Shown: one piece after another, positions 8,810 through 18,920 of the stretch
How positions within the stretch are numbered: the first letter of the stretch is position 1
How the letters are laid out: each line of letters starts with the position of its first letter
NCBI GenBank assembly: GCA_937902315.1
Contig: CALGUG010000044.1
Span: 138,163-202,162 of the forward strand
Length of the DNA: 64,000 bases
Reading direction: 5' to 3'
From: an uncultured Chloroflexales bacterium
GTDB taxonomy: Bacteria; Chloroflexota; Chloroflexia; Chloroflexales; Chloroflexaceae
The notes under the pieces: generated by a model
Told to the model about the DNA's origin: nothing
Seen by the model: only the letters and a program-made list of their open reading frames with translations
The model's database searches: none
Made by a program: the position numbers and the translations under genes

Positions 8810-9598
8810 CTACATTCCTGTAAGTGGCGGCAGGTTAAGCGAAGGCTGTACTGCTGCGTAAATGAGGCCACCGAGGACGATAATGATCACCACTGTTCGT
8901 AACAGATCCTGCGTTAACAAGCGGGCCTGTGGAGAGGGTGAGTGTGCTAGATATGCTTCAGCAGCGAATAACTCTTCGCCAATCAGCGTAGCGTCGGCAG
9001 TCAATGAAAACAGCGGTAGGGCAGCTGAATTCGTTGTTGCAGCAACTTGGGGAACATTGCGTTGCACGCCATCTTCTGCCAGAAGCAGAGCTTCGTGCCC
9101 AAAGCTTCCGAACAGTTGACTCGCTTCCAAGCGCTGGCGACCATACATTGTCGTGACGCCGGTTGCATAGGCCATGCTATCGTGTTGAGCGAGGAGTTGA
9201 ACGTGGGCTGCATCGTAATCTTGCATCTGACCTGCACGACTATATGCTTGGCGCAAGGTGCCGCGCAAGGCAAGATGAGCAACGGGGTCGCCGCTGCTTG
9301 CCAAAATGGGCGCACCGTTGAGCGCAGCCTCCGATGCAACACGCTCGGCTGCCAATAAGCCAGCGATCGTCTCGGCTGTCGTCGAACGATTTCCGATCGT
9401 CCCAGCGCCTGGTGAAAGATGAATCGCCCGGCCTGTCTCTGCCCCACGCCCTAACGAGTGACGTAAGAGATCGAGTGCTGTTAGCGGTCGAAGGTACGGG
9501 CGCTTACCGCGTAATATCGCACTGTGATGGATGAGAACCGCAACCGTTACGACGAAGGCCACGAGGATGAGAAGGATGGTTTGGATGGGTAGTACCAT
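8810..9598 (-). CDS. DUF6754-like membrane protein, unknown function
   Basis: A 262-aa protein with one N-terminal transmembrane helix (residues about 4-24), a soluble central region of about 200 residues, and a C-terminal helix at about 232-252. The region after the first helix (RPLTALDLLRHSLGRGAETGRAI) resembles an uncharacterised family I remember from Chloroflexota under a DUF6754-like name; I cannot confirm the label. The central part has a Gly/Ala-rich alternating pattern that could form a folded domain. It appears to be the first gene of the leftward locus that ends with the MutL-like ATPase. Function is unknown. Confidence 0.75.
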   Translation of the reverse strand: MVLPIQTILLILVAFVVTVAVLIHHSAILRGKRPYLRPLTALDLLRHSLGRGAETGRAIHLSPGAGTIGNRSTTAETIAGLLAAERVASEAALNGAPILASSGDPVAHLALRGTLRQAYSRAGQMQDYDAAHVQLLAQHDSMAYATGVTTMYGRQRLEASQLFGSFGHEALLLAEDGVQRNVPQVAATTNSAALPLFSLTADATLIGEELFAAEAYLAHSPSPQARLLTQDLLRTVVIIIVLGGLIYAAVQPSLNLPPLTGM

Positions 9599-9670
9599 AG
9601 CGACCTCGACAATGTTTTACAATGTGTCGCGCCTCTACCGCGTAGAGTGTAACCCAAAAGAAAGGCTTTG

Positions 9671-9913
9671 TCAACAGTCATTACGCGCTAGAATGCGGCG
9701 TAATTCTTTCCAAGCGCCCTCTTGGCCAAGGACTGTTGCGTAACTTTTCAAACGACTTCCTGTCGTAAAGGGTGATACAAACAGAGCGAGTTGCGCGCTC
9801 ACAACGTCGATAGGTGCAAAGATATCGAGCAGCAGTTGGGCTGGTTTTTGTAGGCCTGCCTGCTCGATCCGAGCGACAAGTTGCTCTAAGATAACGCGAT
9901 CGTTTTCTTGCAT
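9671..9913 (-). CDS. Small conserved-looking protein (80 aa)
   Basis: An 80-aa protein, mostly helical. The middle part (KPAQLLLDIFAPIDVVSAQ) contains a hydrophobic segment that could insert into or lie on a membrane, and the end is basic. I chose the ATG at 9913 because GAGG lies seven bases upstream; a longer frame starts at 9949 but has no such site. The end of a dispersed repeat element lies immediately upstream and places a TGGTATGAT sequence at 9949-9957, suitable as the promoter. It lies just upstream of the WL-repeat locus on the same strand and may belong with it. I do not recognise a family function. Confidence 0.65.
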   Translation of the reverse strand: MQENDRVILEQLVARIEQAGLQKPAQLLLDIFAPIDVVSAQLALFVSPFTTGSRLKSYATVLGQEGAWKELRRILARNDC

Positions 9914-9948
9914 ACACCTCAACGAAGACTCGTTGAACGAGTGCGACA

Positions 9949-10127
9949 ATCATACCAAATCCGTTTGCTCACTTCACTACTCTAGCGGCTTGGTCTCTTC
10001 CCCCAAAGAGGCTTGCTGGCGCGTCCGCCTACGGCTATCAACTGCTCACCCGTAAGCAGAGTGTTGTAGTTGTGTGCCGAGAGACCGCCCTAAAACACAA
10101 TGATTCGAGCGGATTTAGTATCAGTAG
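9949..10127 (-). repeat. Complete dispersed repeat element with terminal inverted repeats, copy 3
   Basis: The left end ATACCAAATCCGTTTG (9953-9968) and right end GAGCGGATTTAGTATC are inverted repeats of each other. The 23-bp core lies at 10019-10041 in reverse orientation, preceded by CCCCCAAAGAGGC. About 175 bp in total, one of the cleanest complete copies. Its left end reads outward as TTTGGTATGAT toward the small gene at 9913. Confidence 0.85.
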
Positions 10128-10179
10128 TTCAAACCCTTCGTTTAGTCTTACAAAAGTAAACGAAAGTGTTCTGTCTATA

Positions 10180-10647
10180 TTACGCTGAGCGGCGGGGTTG
10201 GCGCAAGTCATCGCTGTCGAGCATAATGGTGACCGGCCCATCGTTCAGCAGCGCCACTTTCATATCGGCCCCGAAGCGGCCTTGTGCGACAGTGATGCCC
10301 ATGCCACGCAGATGATCGGCGAAGCGATCGACCAAAGGCGCTGCAAGCTCTGGATGAGCGGCATTGATGAAGCTAGGGCGGCGGCCTTTGCGCGTATCGG
10401 CATAGAGTGTAAATTGCGAAACGACAAGAGCTTGGCCTTGAACGTCGAGCAACGAGAGGTTGAATTTACCATCTGCATCGCTAAAGATCCGCAAATTTGC
10501 GACCTTTTCGCTTAACAGTTTGACCTCCTCAATTCCGTCCCCTTGGCCTACTCCCAGCAGAATAAGTAAGCCTTTTTCGATCTGTCCGACCACGACTGAG
10601 TCGACAGTAACCGATGCTGAAGCAACACGTTGGATCAGAGCGCGCAC
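10180..10647 (-). CDS. dtd: D-aminoacyl-tRNA deacylase
   Basis: Hydrolyses D-amino acids mischarged on tRNA, a proofreading step in the cytoplasm. The 155-aa length is normal. The N-terminus [15 protein letters not shown] is typical, and both family signatures are present: SQFTLYAD and the Gly-cisPro motif in NDGPVTIM. I chose the GTG at 10647 because it gives the family N-terminus and follows the TAA of the upstream gene almost directly, with GGAGG placed before it; a GTG 18 bp upstream adds six residues. The short C-terminal DLRQPRRSA extension is not conserved as far as I know. It is cotranscribed with the PIN/TRAM gene. Confidence 0.95.
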   Translation of the reverse strand: MRALIQRVASASVTVDSVVVGQIEKGLLILLGVGQGDGIEEVKLLSEKVANLRIFSDADGKFNLSLLDVQGQALVVSQFTLYADTRKGRRPSFINAAHPELAAPLVDRFADHLRGMGITVAQGRFGADMKVALLNDGPVTIMLDSDDLRQPRRSA

Positions 10648-10648
10648 C

Positions 10649-11779
10649 TTAGTTTTTGCCTCCACTAACCTCTTCGACTTGATTTGTCTGTTTCGACTCG
10701 TGTGGTGTATTCAATTCTGCGAAGACGATTCGACCGGTGGGCGTTTGGTGTACGCGCGTAACGACCGTCTCGACATTCTGTCCGATCAACTTGCGGGCAT
10801 CTTCGATCACTACTGGTGTGCCGTCTTCAAGGTACGAAAGACCTTGCTGACGCTCACGTCCTTCTTTATGAACCATGACATACATAATTTGTCCGGTAAT
10901 CACACTGGGACGCACAGCGTCTGAAAGCTGGTTAAGGCTGAGCACGCGCACACCTTGTAGGCCAGCGACGCGGTTAAGGTTGAAGTCGTTGGTAATAATG
11001 GGACAGCGGTATTGCCGTGCCAGAGCGACTAATTTATCGTCGACTTGCGAGGCTCCGCTTACCTCGATATCGAGCACTTCGATCGGCACAGCCCCCTCTT
11101 GTTGCATTTGGTTGAGCAACTCGAGCCCACGTCGCCCTTTGCTGCGACGCAGGTCATCGCTTGAATCGGAAAGTGCCTGCAACTCGTTAAGTACGAAACG
11201 TGGCACGATCAATATGCCTTCGAGGAAACCGGTTTTACACACCCCTGCGATACGCCCGTCGATGATGGCGCTTGTATCGAGCAGATAACGACGTGGCGCC
11301 GGGCCTTCCTCTTTGGGTGGCTGAGCGGCGACTTCAAGCGAACGAGTGGTGTTTCGATAGTGTAAGAGAAATTCCGTGATATCACGTTTGCGAATAGAAC
11401 AGACTAAGCCGCCGAGATAGGCCAGAAAAAGTGCGCTAATAAGTGGGAGATACTGACTAAACGGTGGCGGCAGATAGGAAAGAGGAACCGCTAGGAGTAC
11501 TCCGATTAAGAGGCCAACAATTGCGCCAAACAAAATAAGGAAGATTTCGCTTAGGGGGATAACACGGATCCGACGAAGGATCTCTTGCATGGGCTCGACT
11601 GTGAAGCGATGAGTCGTAAGCAGCCCTAACCCAGCCCCTGCAAACATAAGGAGCCGAGTCGCAAGAATCTGGCTTTCATCGGGGTTCGGGTTCGAAAGCG
11701 CCTGACCGATGCTCGACCCGATGTAGGCCAGTACAAGCATACCAATGATTCGAGAAATGAAATTCAGACTAACTTTCAC
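10649..11779 (-). CDS. PIN/TRAM domain integral membrane protein (YacL type)
   Basis: The 376-aa protein has four N-terminal transmembrane helices (residues about 10-30, 40-58, 80-100, 108-126), then a PIN-like nuclease domain starting at [13 protein letters not shown] (about 165), with further acidic residues in the [16 protein letters not shown] segment, and a TRAM RNA-binding domain at about 290-360. This is the YacL arrangement; in Bacillus yacL lies near radA, as here. PIN domains cleave RNA, but activity of YacL proteins is not well defined. The start is a GTG with a weak ribosome site. The stop is two bases from the dtd start. Confidence 0.92.
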   Translation of the reverse strand: MKVSLNFISRIIGMLVLAYIGSSIGQALSNPNPDESQILATRLLMFAGAGLGLLTTHRFTVEPMQEILRRIRVIPLSEIFLILFGAIVGLLIGVLLAVPLSYLPPPFSQYLPLISALFLAYLGGLVCSIRKRDITEFLLHYRNTTRSLEVAAQPPKEEGPAPRRYLLDTSAIIDGRIAGVCKTGFLEGILIVPRFVLNELQALSDSSDDLRRSKGRRGLELLNQMQQEGAVPIEVLDIEVSGASQVDDKLVALARQYRCPIITNDFNLNRVAGLQGVRVLSLNQLSDAVRPSVITGQIMYVMVHKEGRERQQGLSYLEDGTPVVIEDARKLIGQNVETVVTRVHQTPTGRIVFAELNTPHESKQTNQVEEVSGGKN

Positions 11780-11900
11780 AGTTCTGGCGGCTCAAGTAAA
11801 AGATCGTTGTACTCTAAGGCTACGCCGCCCCTCCTTTATGCTAATGTCAAACACTAGGTTGTGCTATCGCTGTGTGAGGTGTAATAAGCCGTTTTTGGGC

Positions 11901-13313
11901 TTATTCATCATCATAGTTTTCGTAGCGTGCTTGTTTTGAAGGGCGTGGCCCCAGTGCCAAGTCGACAGCATCGAGCAGCGAGCGTACCTGTTGTAGTTCG
12001 ATCTCGCTTGTAAATTTTTGCGATGTCTGTGGAATAAGCGCTCGTGTAAAGCCCAGCTTGCTTGCTTCGCTTATGCGCCGATCGAGCTGACTTACGCTGC
12101 GCAACTCGCCCGAAAGGCCGATCTCACCAACTACGACCAACTCTTTGTTGATAGCTTGGTTGCGAAACGAGGAGGCGATCGCCAGGGCGACAGCGAGGTC
12201 AGCGGCAGGCTCATTGATGCGTAAACCGCCCACAACATTGACAAAAATATCTTGGTTAAAGAGCGGCAGGCCAACCCGTTTCGAAAGCACCGCTACCAGC
12301 ATCAACAAGCGGTTGACATCGAAGCCGTTGGCGGTGCGACGTGGCTGTGCGCTGCCTGTGTGTGATGTCAGCGCTTGAACCTCCGCCAGCAGAGGTCGGG
12401 TGCCTTCCAGCGTTACAATCACACAAGAGCCCGGTGTTCCAGCGCTCCGCTCGGCTAAGAAGACTTGCGATGGGTTTGACACCTCCACCATACCGTCTTG
12501 GGTCATCTCAAAAACGCCAACTTCGTTGGTGCTTCCAAAACGGTTTTTAACGCCCCGTAAGAGGCGGTATTGATGAAAGCGATCGCCTTCAAGGTAGAGC
12601 ACTGCATCAACGATATGCTCCAAAACACGTGGACCAGCGATCGCACCTTCTTTGGTAACGTGCCCAACGAGAAAGGTTGGGATACCTGTCTCTTTGGCGA
12701 GTCGTAGTAGACGCAACGCACCTTCGCGGACTTGGCTGACGCTCCCCGCCGCTGAAGTAACATCTTCTAGATATACCGTTTGAATCGAGTCAACAATTAC
12801 GAGTTTTGGGCGGAGCTGAGCGATTTGCACTAAAATCGCATCGAGATTGGTTTCCGAATAGACATACAGCTCTTCGGGGTCGAGGTTAAGACGTTGCGCT
12901 CGCAGCTTGATCTGTTGAGCCGATTCTTCCGCGCTGACATACAGCGCCGGGCCGACGGTTTGAGCAAAATGGCCTGCCACTTGGGTCAGCAGGGTCGACT
13001 TACCGATTCCGGGGTCGCCACCGATCAAAATTAAGGAGCCTGGGACGAGACCGCCGCCAAGCACACGGGCGAATTCATCGCCCAGAACCGGTAGACGCGC
13101 AGAATCGCCAGTCGCGATATTTTGCAATCGAACAGGGCCTGCATTGGGATCGTTTAATCTGGTCAACGATGAGCGCGAACGACTACTGCTCGCTTTCGTT
13201 TCAACCTGTTCTACTAGGCTATCCCAAGTGCCACAATCTGGGCATTTACCAAACCAACGGCTCTGTTGTGAGCCGCACTGTTGGCATATAAAGATGGTGC
13301 GTGTTTTTGCCAT
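11901..13313 (-). CDS. radA: DNA repair protein RadA
   Basis: A RecA-like branch-migration helicase acting in recombination and repair. The 470-aa protein shows, in order: an N-terminal zinc finger (CQQCGS and CPDCGTW, residues 10-28), Walker A GGDPGIGKST near 99, Walker B LVIVDSIQT, the RadA-specific KNRFGST motif near 255, and a C-terminal Lon-protease-like domain. Length and domain order are normal. The start ATG has no ribosome site; instead an extended -10 ends six bases before it, so the transcript is probably leaderless. It lies upstream of the PIN/TRAM gene on the same strand, 121 bp apart. Confidence 0.97.
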   Translation of the reverse strand: MAKTRTIFICQQCGSQQSRWFGKCPDCGTWDSLVEQVETKASSSRSRSSLTRLNDPNAGPVRLQNIATGDSARLPVLGDEFARVLGGGLVPGSLILIGGDPGIGKSTLLTQVAGHFAQTVGPALYVSAEESAQQIKLRAQRLNLDPEELYVYSETNLDAILVQIAQLRPKLVIVDSIQTVYLEDVTSAAGSVSQVREGALRLLRLAKETGIPTFLVGHVTKEGAIAGPRVLEHIVDAVLYLEGDRFHQYRLLRGVKNRFGSTNEVGVFEMTQDGMVEVSNPSQVFLAERSAGTPGSCVIVTLEGTRPLLAEVQALTSHTGSAQPRRTANGFDVNRLLMLVAVLSKRVGLPLFNQDIFVNVVGGLRINEPAADLAVALAIASSFRNQAINKELVVVGEIGLSGELRSVSQLDRRISEASKLGFTRALIPQTSQKFTSEIELQQVRSLLDAVDLALGPRPSKQARYENYDDE

Positions 13314-13319
13314 AGAATT

Positions 13320-13328
13320 ATTATACCA
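13320..13328 (-). promoter_or_regulatory. Promoter of radA giving a leaderless mRNA
   Basis: On the minus strand TGGTATAAT is followed by AATTCT and then the radA ATG. Transcription normally begins six to seven bases after the -10, which is the A of that ATG. Confidence 0.65.
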
Positions 13329-13468
13329 TGTCGAACCGTCTATTTATTGGAATGCAAGCAGAAAAGCGCCCTTTTTCGGGCTGGCCAACATGGTAAACCG
13401 CTCCAGTAATGTTATACACCTTTAATGCAACATAATAGCTACCAGATTGATTTGAAATCGATCCATTC

Positions 13469-14476
13469 CTACGGAATTTGTAAATTGAATTCTTGAGCAA
13501 AAAGTCGGTAAGAATCGCAACGCTCCTGAAGCGTGGCCCCCATTGTTGTGATCATGATCTCATCGACTTGGCCCGCTTCCGCTAGCTTGCGCAGGTTAGG
13601 TCCAACCCGCTTGATAGCGCCGATCAGCTCGTTGCTTGCGGCGATGCTTGGTCGACCGAGCTCTAAGCGACTTTCGCGGTAAGCTGCCACATCTTCGGGC
13701 GTGGGCGGACGGTTGAGTGCCCCGCTTCGTAAGCGCATGCGGAAGATTTCGACCATGGCTGCTACGTTCTCGGCGGCCTCATCGCTTTCGGCGGCGAAGG
13801 CGTTGGTTGCCAAGATGCTATAAGGTTCGCTTAGCAAACGCGATGGTTTGAAGCTGCGACGATAGGATTGCAGCATAGCGACTGCGTGATCGGGGGCGAT
13901 ATGGTGTGCGAATGCAAAAGCTAAGCCGTGGGTAGCGGCGAATTCGGCTCCATAGTTGCTCGAGCCAAGAATGAAGATCGGCGGCGCTTGCTTTATGTAT
14001 GGTGTCGCTACGATGCGCCGAAAAGCATGATCGGGCGGGAAACTATTGCTCAGAAAGCCGATTAGCTCTTCCATTTGATCGGGGAAATCATCGATATTGA
14101 GGGCTTGGCGCGATCGACGCAGAGCGAGCGCAGTCATACCATCGGTGCCGGGCGCGCGACCGATGCCCAGATCAATACGGCCAGGGTGCATAGCTTCGAG
14201 GGTGCGGAACTGCTCGGCTACGCTGAGCGCGCTGTGGTTTGGAAGCATAACACCGCCGGAGCCAACCCGAATCCGTTGGGTTGCTGAGGCGGTATAAGCT
14301 GTGATCAATGCAGGTACGCTGCTGGCCTGCCAGATAGCATTGTGGTGTTCGGCAAACCAATAACGTGTATAGCCTAAGCTCTCAACATATTTCGCCAGTT
14401 CGATCGAATCGCGAATGGCTTGTTGAGGTGTCTCGCCAAACCACATCATCACCAGATCAAGGACAGATAGTTTCAT
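13469..14476 (-). CDS. Luciferase-like flavin monooxygenase (LLM class)
   Basis: A 335-aa protein of the bacterial luciferase superfamily, the subgroup with an N-terminus like MKLSVLDLVMM and the motif YWFAEHHN near residue 40. GSGGVMLPNHSALSVAEQF near residue 75 and DLGIGRAPG near 105 are the usual flavin-pocket segments. Such enzymes use reduced FMN or F420 to oxidise small organic substrates; the substrate cannot be read from sequence. I chose ATG 14476 because it gives the family N-terminus and has a GGTAAAG site; upstream in-frame codons add 31 unlikely residues. A TGGTATCAT motif at 14524-14532 on the same strand may be the promoter. Apparently monocistronic. Confidence 0.88.
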   Translation of the reverse strand: MKLSVLDLVMMWFGETPQQAIRDSIELAKYVESLGYTRYWFAEHHNAIWQASSVPALITAYTASATQRIRVGSGGVMLPNHSALSVAEQFRTLEAMHPGRIDLGIGRAPGTDGMTALALRRSRQALNIDDFPDQMEELIGFLSNSFPPDHAFRRIVATPYIKQAPPIFILGSSNYGAEFAATHGLAFAFAHHIAPDHAVAMLQSYRRSFKPSRLLSEPYSILATNAFAAESDEAAENVAAMVEIFRMRLRSGALNRPPTPEDVAAYRESRLELGRPSIAASNELIGAIKRVGPNLRKLAEAGQVDEIMITTMGATLQERCDSYRLFAQEFNLQIP

Positions 14477-14940
14477 ATCTTTACCGATCTTCCTATGTTC
14501 TGAAGTTTCTTTTCCAAAAAGATATGATACCAAAATATGCTTGGATCTGCTGAGATATGGGGAAAACAATCGATATTATGTTCGTGTTAGCAAAAGGATA
14601 CTCTTTCCTTATATATTGAGAATGAAGTGATCATCTTCTCTAACCATCGACTACCCGGTAAATACTCCTGATTACCTCCAAATAGCCTATAGGCTTGCTA
14701 TAGCCTCGAAAATACTACAAATACTCGTAAGATTTGTCATCTCCTGCTCATCTAAATATCTTCTCTTGAGACCTCTAGATCCGTACAATCACACTCAGTA
14801 GAGATTTTGGTGTGACCGCATTCACCATGGTCGAAACGGAATCTAACATTTGTAAAGCTATATACGATGTTGAATAACCTAGTGACTAGTGTGGTGCTGC
14901 GCGGCAGACCAGTCGCAAGAAACTGGACGAGGAGGCAGCG
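14477..14940. other. Intergenic region between divergent genes
   Basis: AT-rich DNA between the monooxygenase and sigma-like genes. It holds the likely monooxygenase promoter (14524-14532, minus) and must hold the sigma-gene promoter, but I see no convincing -35/-10 pair for the latter. No repeat element and no gene. Confidence 0.6.
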
Positions 14941-15720
14941 ATGATGCGACAGAGCGAGGTGCTGGTTCATTACGCAGGAAGTGTGCCAACCAAGGCGCGT
15001 TCCCGTATGAAGACACCGTCACAACCCACCCACGATAATCACGACCTAGTAGAGATGTCCCTCGACGACTTGATGCAGCACTGCATTATCGAAAGCGAAC
15101 GTTTCTATCGAGGTCAACAACACGACACGAGCTATAGCTACGAGCTCTTCCGACGGGCGCTGGTCGATCGTTGTGAGGTCGCCTGGGAGATGTTGTATCA
15201 GCACTACAGCGGTTTGGTTGAAGGCTGGGTGCGGCGGAGTGGCGCCTTTGTGAGCAGTGGCGAAAGCAGCGAGTTCTTTGTTGTGGGTGCGTTTACAAAG
15301 TTTTGGCGTGCTGTAACACCCGAACGCTTCGAATCGTTCCCGACCTTGGCTTCGCTCCTTCATTACTTGCAGCTATGCGCTACTAGTGTTGTGATCGACA
15401 GTGTTCGTGCCCAATCCTGGTCCGAAATGGTTCCTGAAGATACCGTCTTTCCCGAGCGCCTACAAACTCATTCGCCCGATGAAGAAGCTATGGATCGAGT
15501 CAATCGCCAAGAGTTTTGGGATTTTATCAATGCCCAATTGAATGATGAAGCTGAGCGTATTGTTGTCTATAGCTCTTTCATTTTGGGTTTAACTCCGCGA
15601 GCGATCTATGCGGAACATAGCAACCGTTTTGCAAGCATTAACGAAGTCTATAATGTGAAGCGCAATGTGTTAGGGCGCCTCGGTCGCAATGCGGAACTGC
15701 GTCAACTCGTCCTGTGCTAG
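14941..15720 (+). CDS. Divergent sigma-70-family (ECF-like) transcription factor
   Basis: A 259-aa protein that I read as an atypical RNA polymerase sigma factor. Residues about 60-155 look like sigma region 2 (YELFRRALVDRCEVAWEML, then a Trp/Phe-rich FTKFWRAV segment and LQLCATSVVIDSVRAQ). Residues about 205-255 (LGLTPRAIYAEHSNRF, VYNVKRNVLGRL) resemble a region-4 helix-turn-helix. The roughly 55-residue N-terminal part and the linker are longer than in classical ECF factors. GAGGAGG lies seven bases before the ATG. A small zinc-finger protein follows 309 bp downstream, suggesting a sigma/anti-sigma pair, though they are separated by a terminator. Confidence 0.72.
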   Translation: MMRQSEVLVHYAGSVPTKARSRMKTPSQPTHDNHDLVEMSLDDLMQHCIIESERFYRGQQHDTSYSYELFRRALVDRCEVAWEMLYQHYSGLVEGWVRRSGAFVSSGESSEFFVVGAFTKFWRAVTPERFESFPTLASLLHYLQLCATSVVIDSVRAQSWSEMVPEDTVFPERLQTHSPDEEAMDRVNRQEFWDFINAQLNDEAERIVVYSSFILGLTPRAIYAEHSNRFASINEVYNVKRNVLGRLGRNAELRQLVLC

Positions 15721-15793
15721 GCCTCAAAAATATAGTCGTTTGCTCTTTTTAAGAGCTGCTTGTTCTTGTTGTTGAATGATTTCACTTGTTCCC

Positions 15794-15841
15794 TTGCCAC
15801 AGACATGTCTGCGTACATGTTTGTGGCAATTTGTTTTATAA
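15794..15841 (+). terminator. Terminator after the sigma-like gene
   Basis: TTGCCACAGACATG (15794-15807) pairs with CATGTTTGTGGCAA (15816-15829), followed by TTTGTTTTATA. The rest of 15721-16029 is AT-rich and shows no gene; it probably holds the promoter of the next gene. Confidence 0.75.
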
Positions 15842-16029
15842 TAGTAAACGGATTTTACTACAATGCGTAGCACTAGCTCTGGGCATTCTATATAAGATAG
15901 TATCTCTCACCCTTTGTAATTTGCTCATAGGCTGCTAGCTCATAGCGAGTTAGTATGCAAATAACTTTTGGGACTGCGTTTTGTTGAGTACGATGAATGT
16001 TATTTCACTTGTAGATGAGGAATGCGGTG

Positions 16030-16386
16030 ATGGAGCAGATGTGGCATCGACAAACAGAGTGTGCGCTACCTCCGGCGCTTTCAGAAAACGATTTAATTGC
16101 TGCCATAGATGATGAAGCGCCTCCTAGCGTTACTATCCACCTGAAACACTGCCCGTACTGTCGTGCACGAGCGCAAGAGTTGGCTTTTGTACAGCAACAA
16201 TTGCGTGCCAAGTTGTATCGCTTATTTTGTCCGTCGAGCGACCAACTGATCGACTACTTCCAAGGTTTGCTTCCCAACGAAAGCATGCACGAGATCCGTA
16301 AGCATTTAGCGACATGCCCCCACTGTTCGCGAGAAATCCAGTTGCTTGAACAAACTATCTCTCGCCATCGATTATTACATTTATAG
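16030..16386 (+). CDS. Small zinc-finger protein, possible anti-sigma factor
   Basis: A 118-aa protein with two copies of a His-x3-Cys-x2-Cys motif: HLKHCPYC near residue 38 and HLATCPHC near residue 95. This is the zinc-binding anti-sigma signature. There is no transmembrane helix, so if it is an anti-sigma factor it would be soluble. I chose ATG 16030 because GAGGA lies eight bases upstream; ATG 16015 is possible but would overlap that site. It follows the sigma-like gene on the same strand, which supports a regulatory pair, but a terminator lies between them. Binding of that sigma factor is inference. Confidence 0.7.
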   Translation: MEQMWHRQTECALPPALSENDLIAAIDDEAPPSVTIHLKHCPYCRARAQELAFVQQQLRAKLYRLFCPSSDQLIDYFQGLLPNESMHEIRKHLATCPHCSREIQLLEQTISRHRLLHL

Positions 16387-16469
16387 CTGCTTTGCGCATG
16401 CAGTGGTCTTATGACCTAAGGAGCGTTGGTTGGCTGCCCTACGATCTAGCATCGATCCCTAAATAAAGC

Positions 16470-16507
16470 AAGTGCGAAACCTTGTGAGTGAACGCAAGAT
16501 CTCGCAC
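16470..16507 (-). terminator. Terminator of gap
   Basis: On the minus strand GTGCGA (16507-16502) pairs with TCGCAC (16477-16472), with an inner CTTG/CAAG pair, followed by TTGCTTTATTT. Confidence 0.6.
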
Positions 16508-16542
16508 AGTGCAAGATTAACTAATTTCGCGTTGTCAAAGAA

Positions 16543-17616
<1,074 letters not shown>

Positions 17617-17661
17617 TTAGAAACTTTTGTTAGGATTGCATTTTCGTCAAAGCCGTTTCTA

Positions 17662-17670
17662 ATTATAGCA
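17662..17670 (-). promoter_or_regulatory. Extended -10 promoter of gap
   Basis: TGCTATAAT on the minus strand, about 85 bp before the gap start. A -35 hexamer is poor, as is usual for extended -10 promoters. Confidence 0.55.
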
Positions 17671-17763
17671 TGTCCTTAGCTCTTGAAAGAATATTTCGTA
17701 GCTTTTTTCACGTATAACTCGAAAAGAAGAAAAAGTTTGGTTCGGTTGGTTAAGAGATGGTTA

Positions 17764-17801
17764 TGCTACAATAACACGTAACGATGTACAATAACATCGT
17801 T
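17764..17801 (+). promoter_or_regulatory. Promoter and inverted repeat upstream of the CvpA-like gene
   Basis: TGCTACAAT at 17764-17772 is an extended -10. Just downstream AACGATGT (17780-17787) and ACATCGTT (17794-17801) form a perfect 8-bp inverted repeat with a 6-nt spacer, followed by GTTTT. The repeat would lie at the start of the transcript, where it could be an operator or a 5' hairpin. Confidence 0.5.
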
Positions 17802-17841
17802 GTTTTAATCTGATGATGGACGTGCCTAACTGGAGAACATA

Positions 17842-18834
17842 ATGTCCCTAGCTCTTCCTGCTGCAGCGGCTTTTTTGATCGTTGTCTTTGGCCTGATCGG
17901 TCTGGCACGAGATGTGCAGCGCGGCTTTTTATCGCTGATTGGAACCTTGTTGGGTGTAGCTTTAGTCCAAATTTGGGGTCCGACTTGGGCCGCCAAGGTC
18001 GAAGAACAATTCGGCTGGATGCCTAGCACAGCCTCTTGGGCCGTCTCTTCGACAGCGTTCCTTTTAGTAGCGATCTTAGTGGGCTATGGAAGTTCTACCT
18101 TCATTCCAAAAAAGGCTGCTAACGCTAAGGATAAACCCAAACCAAAAGCGTTGGCACGCCCGGCCAGCGGTCTACTTGGAGCGCTGAACGGGGCGATGAT
18201 CGCGAGTATTTTGTTATTGTATGCTCGCGGTTGGGCTGCTAACGAAACCCTTCAAGCTGTTATTCTCGAATCGGTTCTCTTAAGCCTCTTGATCGAATGG
18301 TTTTCGTGGTTTATCTTGGGTGTGGCAGTTCTAATCGGAACTTTAGCCTTCTTTAAATGGACGATTTTTGTGGTTCATCGGCTTACTAGTCCCCTTCCGG
18401 TCCCCGCTAAACCAGCTTCGCAACCAGCTGAACCCAAGCCAAGCACAACCGCTCAACCCGCTGCCCAACCTAGCGCTCAACCTGCAGCTCAAGCAGGTAC
18501 GCAGGCTGGGGCTGCACAGGCTGGCTCACAGCAGGGCGCGCAAGCCAATGCACAGCAGGGTGCGCAAACTGCTGCTAAACCCGCCGCTCCTCAGGCTGCT
18601 CCTCAACCGGCTGCTCAGAATAGTTCGCAAGCAGCAGCTTCAGGTGAGCCTAAACCAGCTCAAGCGGCTGCCGGAGCTGCTGCGGGAGCTGCAACTGCCA
18701 AGGCGAAAGACGAGAAAGCGGATTCTAACAAGGCCAAGCTTACGCCCGAGCAACAGAAGAAGCGAAACCTCGAGTATCTTGACCGCATATTATTGGGTAA
18801 GATTGAGGAACACCTGCCTCCCGATCAAGGGTGA
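17842..18834 (+). CDS. CvpA-like membrane protein with Ala/Gln/Pro-rich tail
   Basis: The 330-aa protein has four transmembrane helices in residues 1-185, with an RGF motif after the first helix and a GLLGALNGAMIASILLLY helix, as in the CvpA/colicin V production family. Residues about 190-290 are a low-complexity tail of Ala, Gln and Pro, probably a disordered cytoplasmic or wall-spanning segment; the last 40 residues are charged and helical. CvpA proteins affect envelope stability, but their biochemical role is unclear. The ATG at 17842 follows TGGAGAACATA. It is single, divergent from gap, with a dispersed repeat element after it. Confidence 0.68.
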   Translation: MSLALPAAAAFLIVVFGLIGLARDVQRGFLSLIGTLLGVALVQIWGPTWAAKVEEQFGWMPSTASWAVSSTAFLLVAILVGYGSSTFIPKKAANAKDKPKPKALARPASGLLGALNGAMIASILLLYARGWAANETLQAVILESVLLSLLIEWFSWFILGVAVLIGTLAFFKWTIFVVHRLTSPLPVPAKPASQPAEPKPSTTAQPAAQPSAQPAAQAGTQAGAAQAGSQQGAQANAQQGAQTAAKPAAPQAAPQPAAQNSSQAAASGEPKPAQAAAGAAAGAATAKAKDEKADSNKAKLTPEQQKKRNLEYLDRILLGKIEEHLPPDQG

Positions 18835-18920
18835 GCTTTGTTCGAAACAACGACACACCGAAGACGCTGTGAAGCGCATAAGTGTACTCTGGCATATAGC
18901 CTTGGAACGCTGATAGCGTA

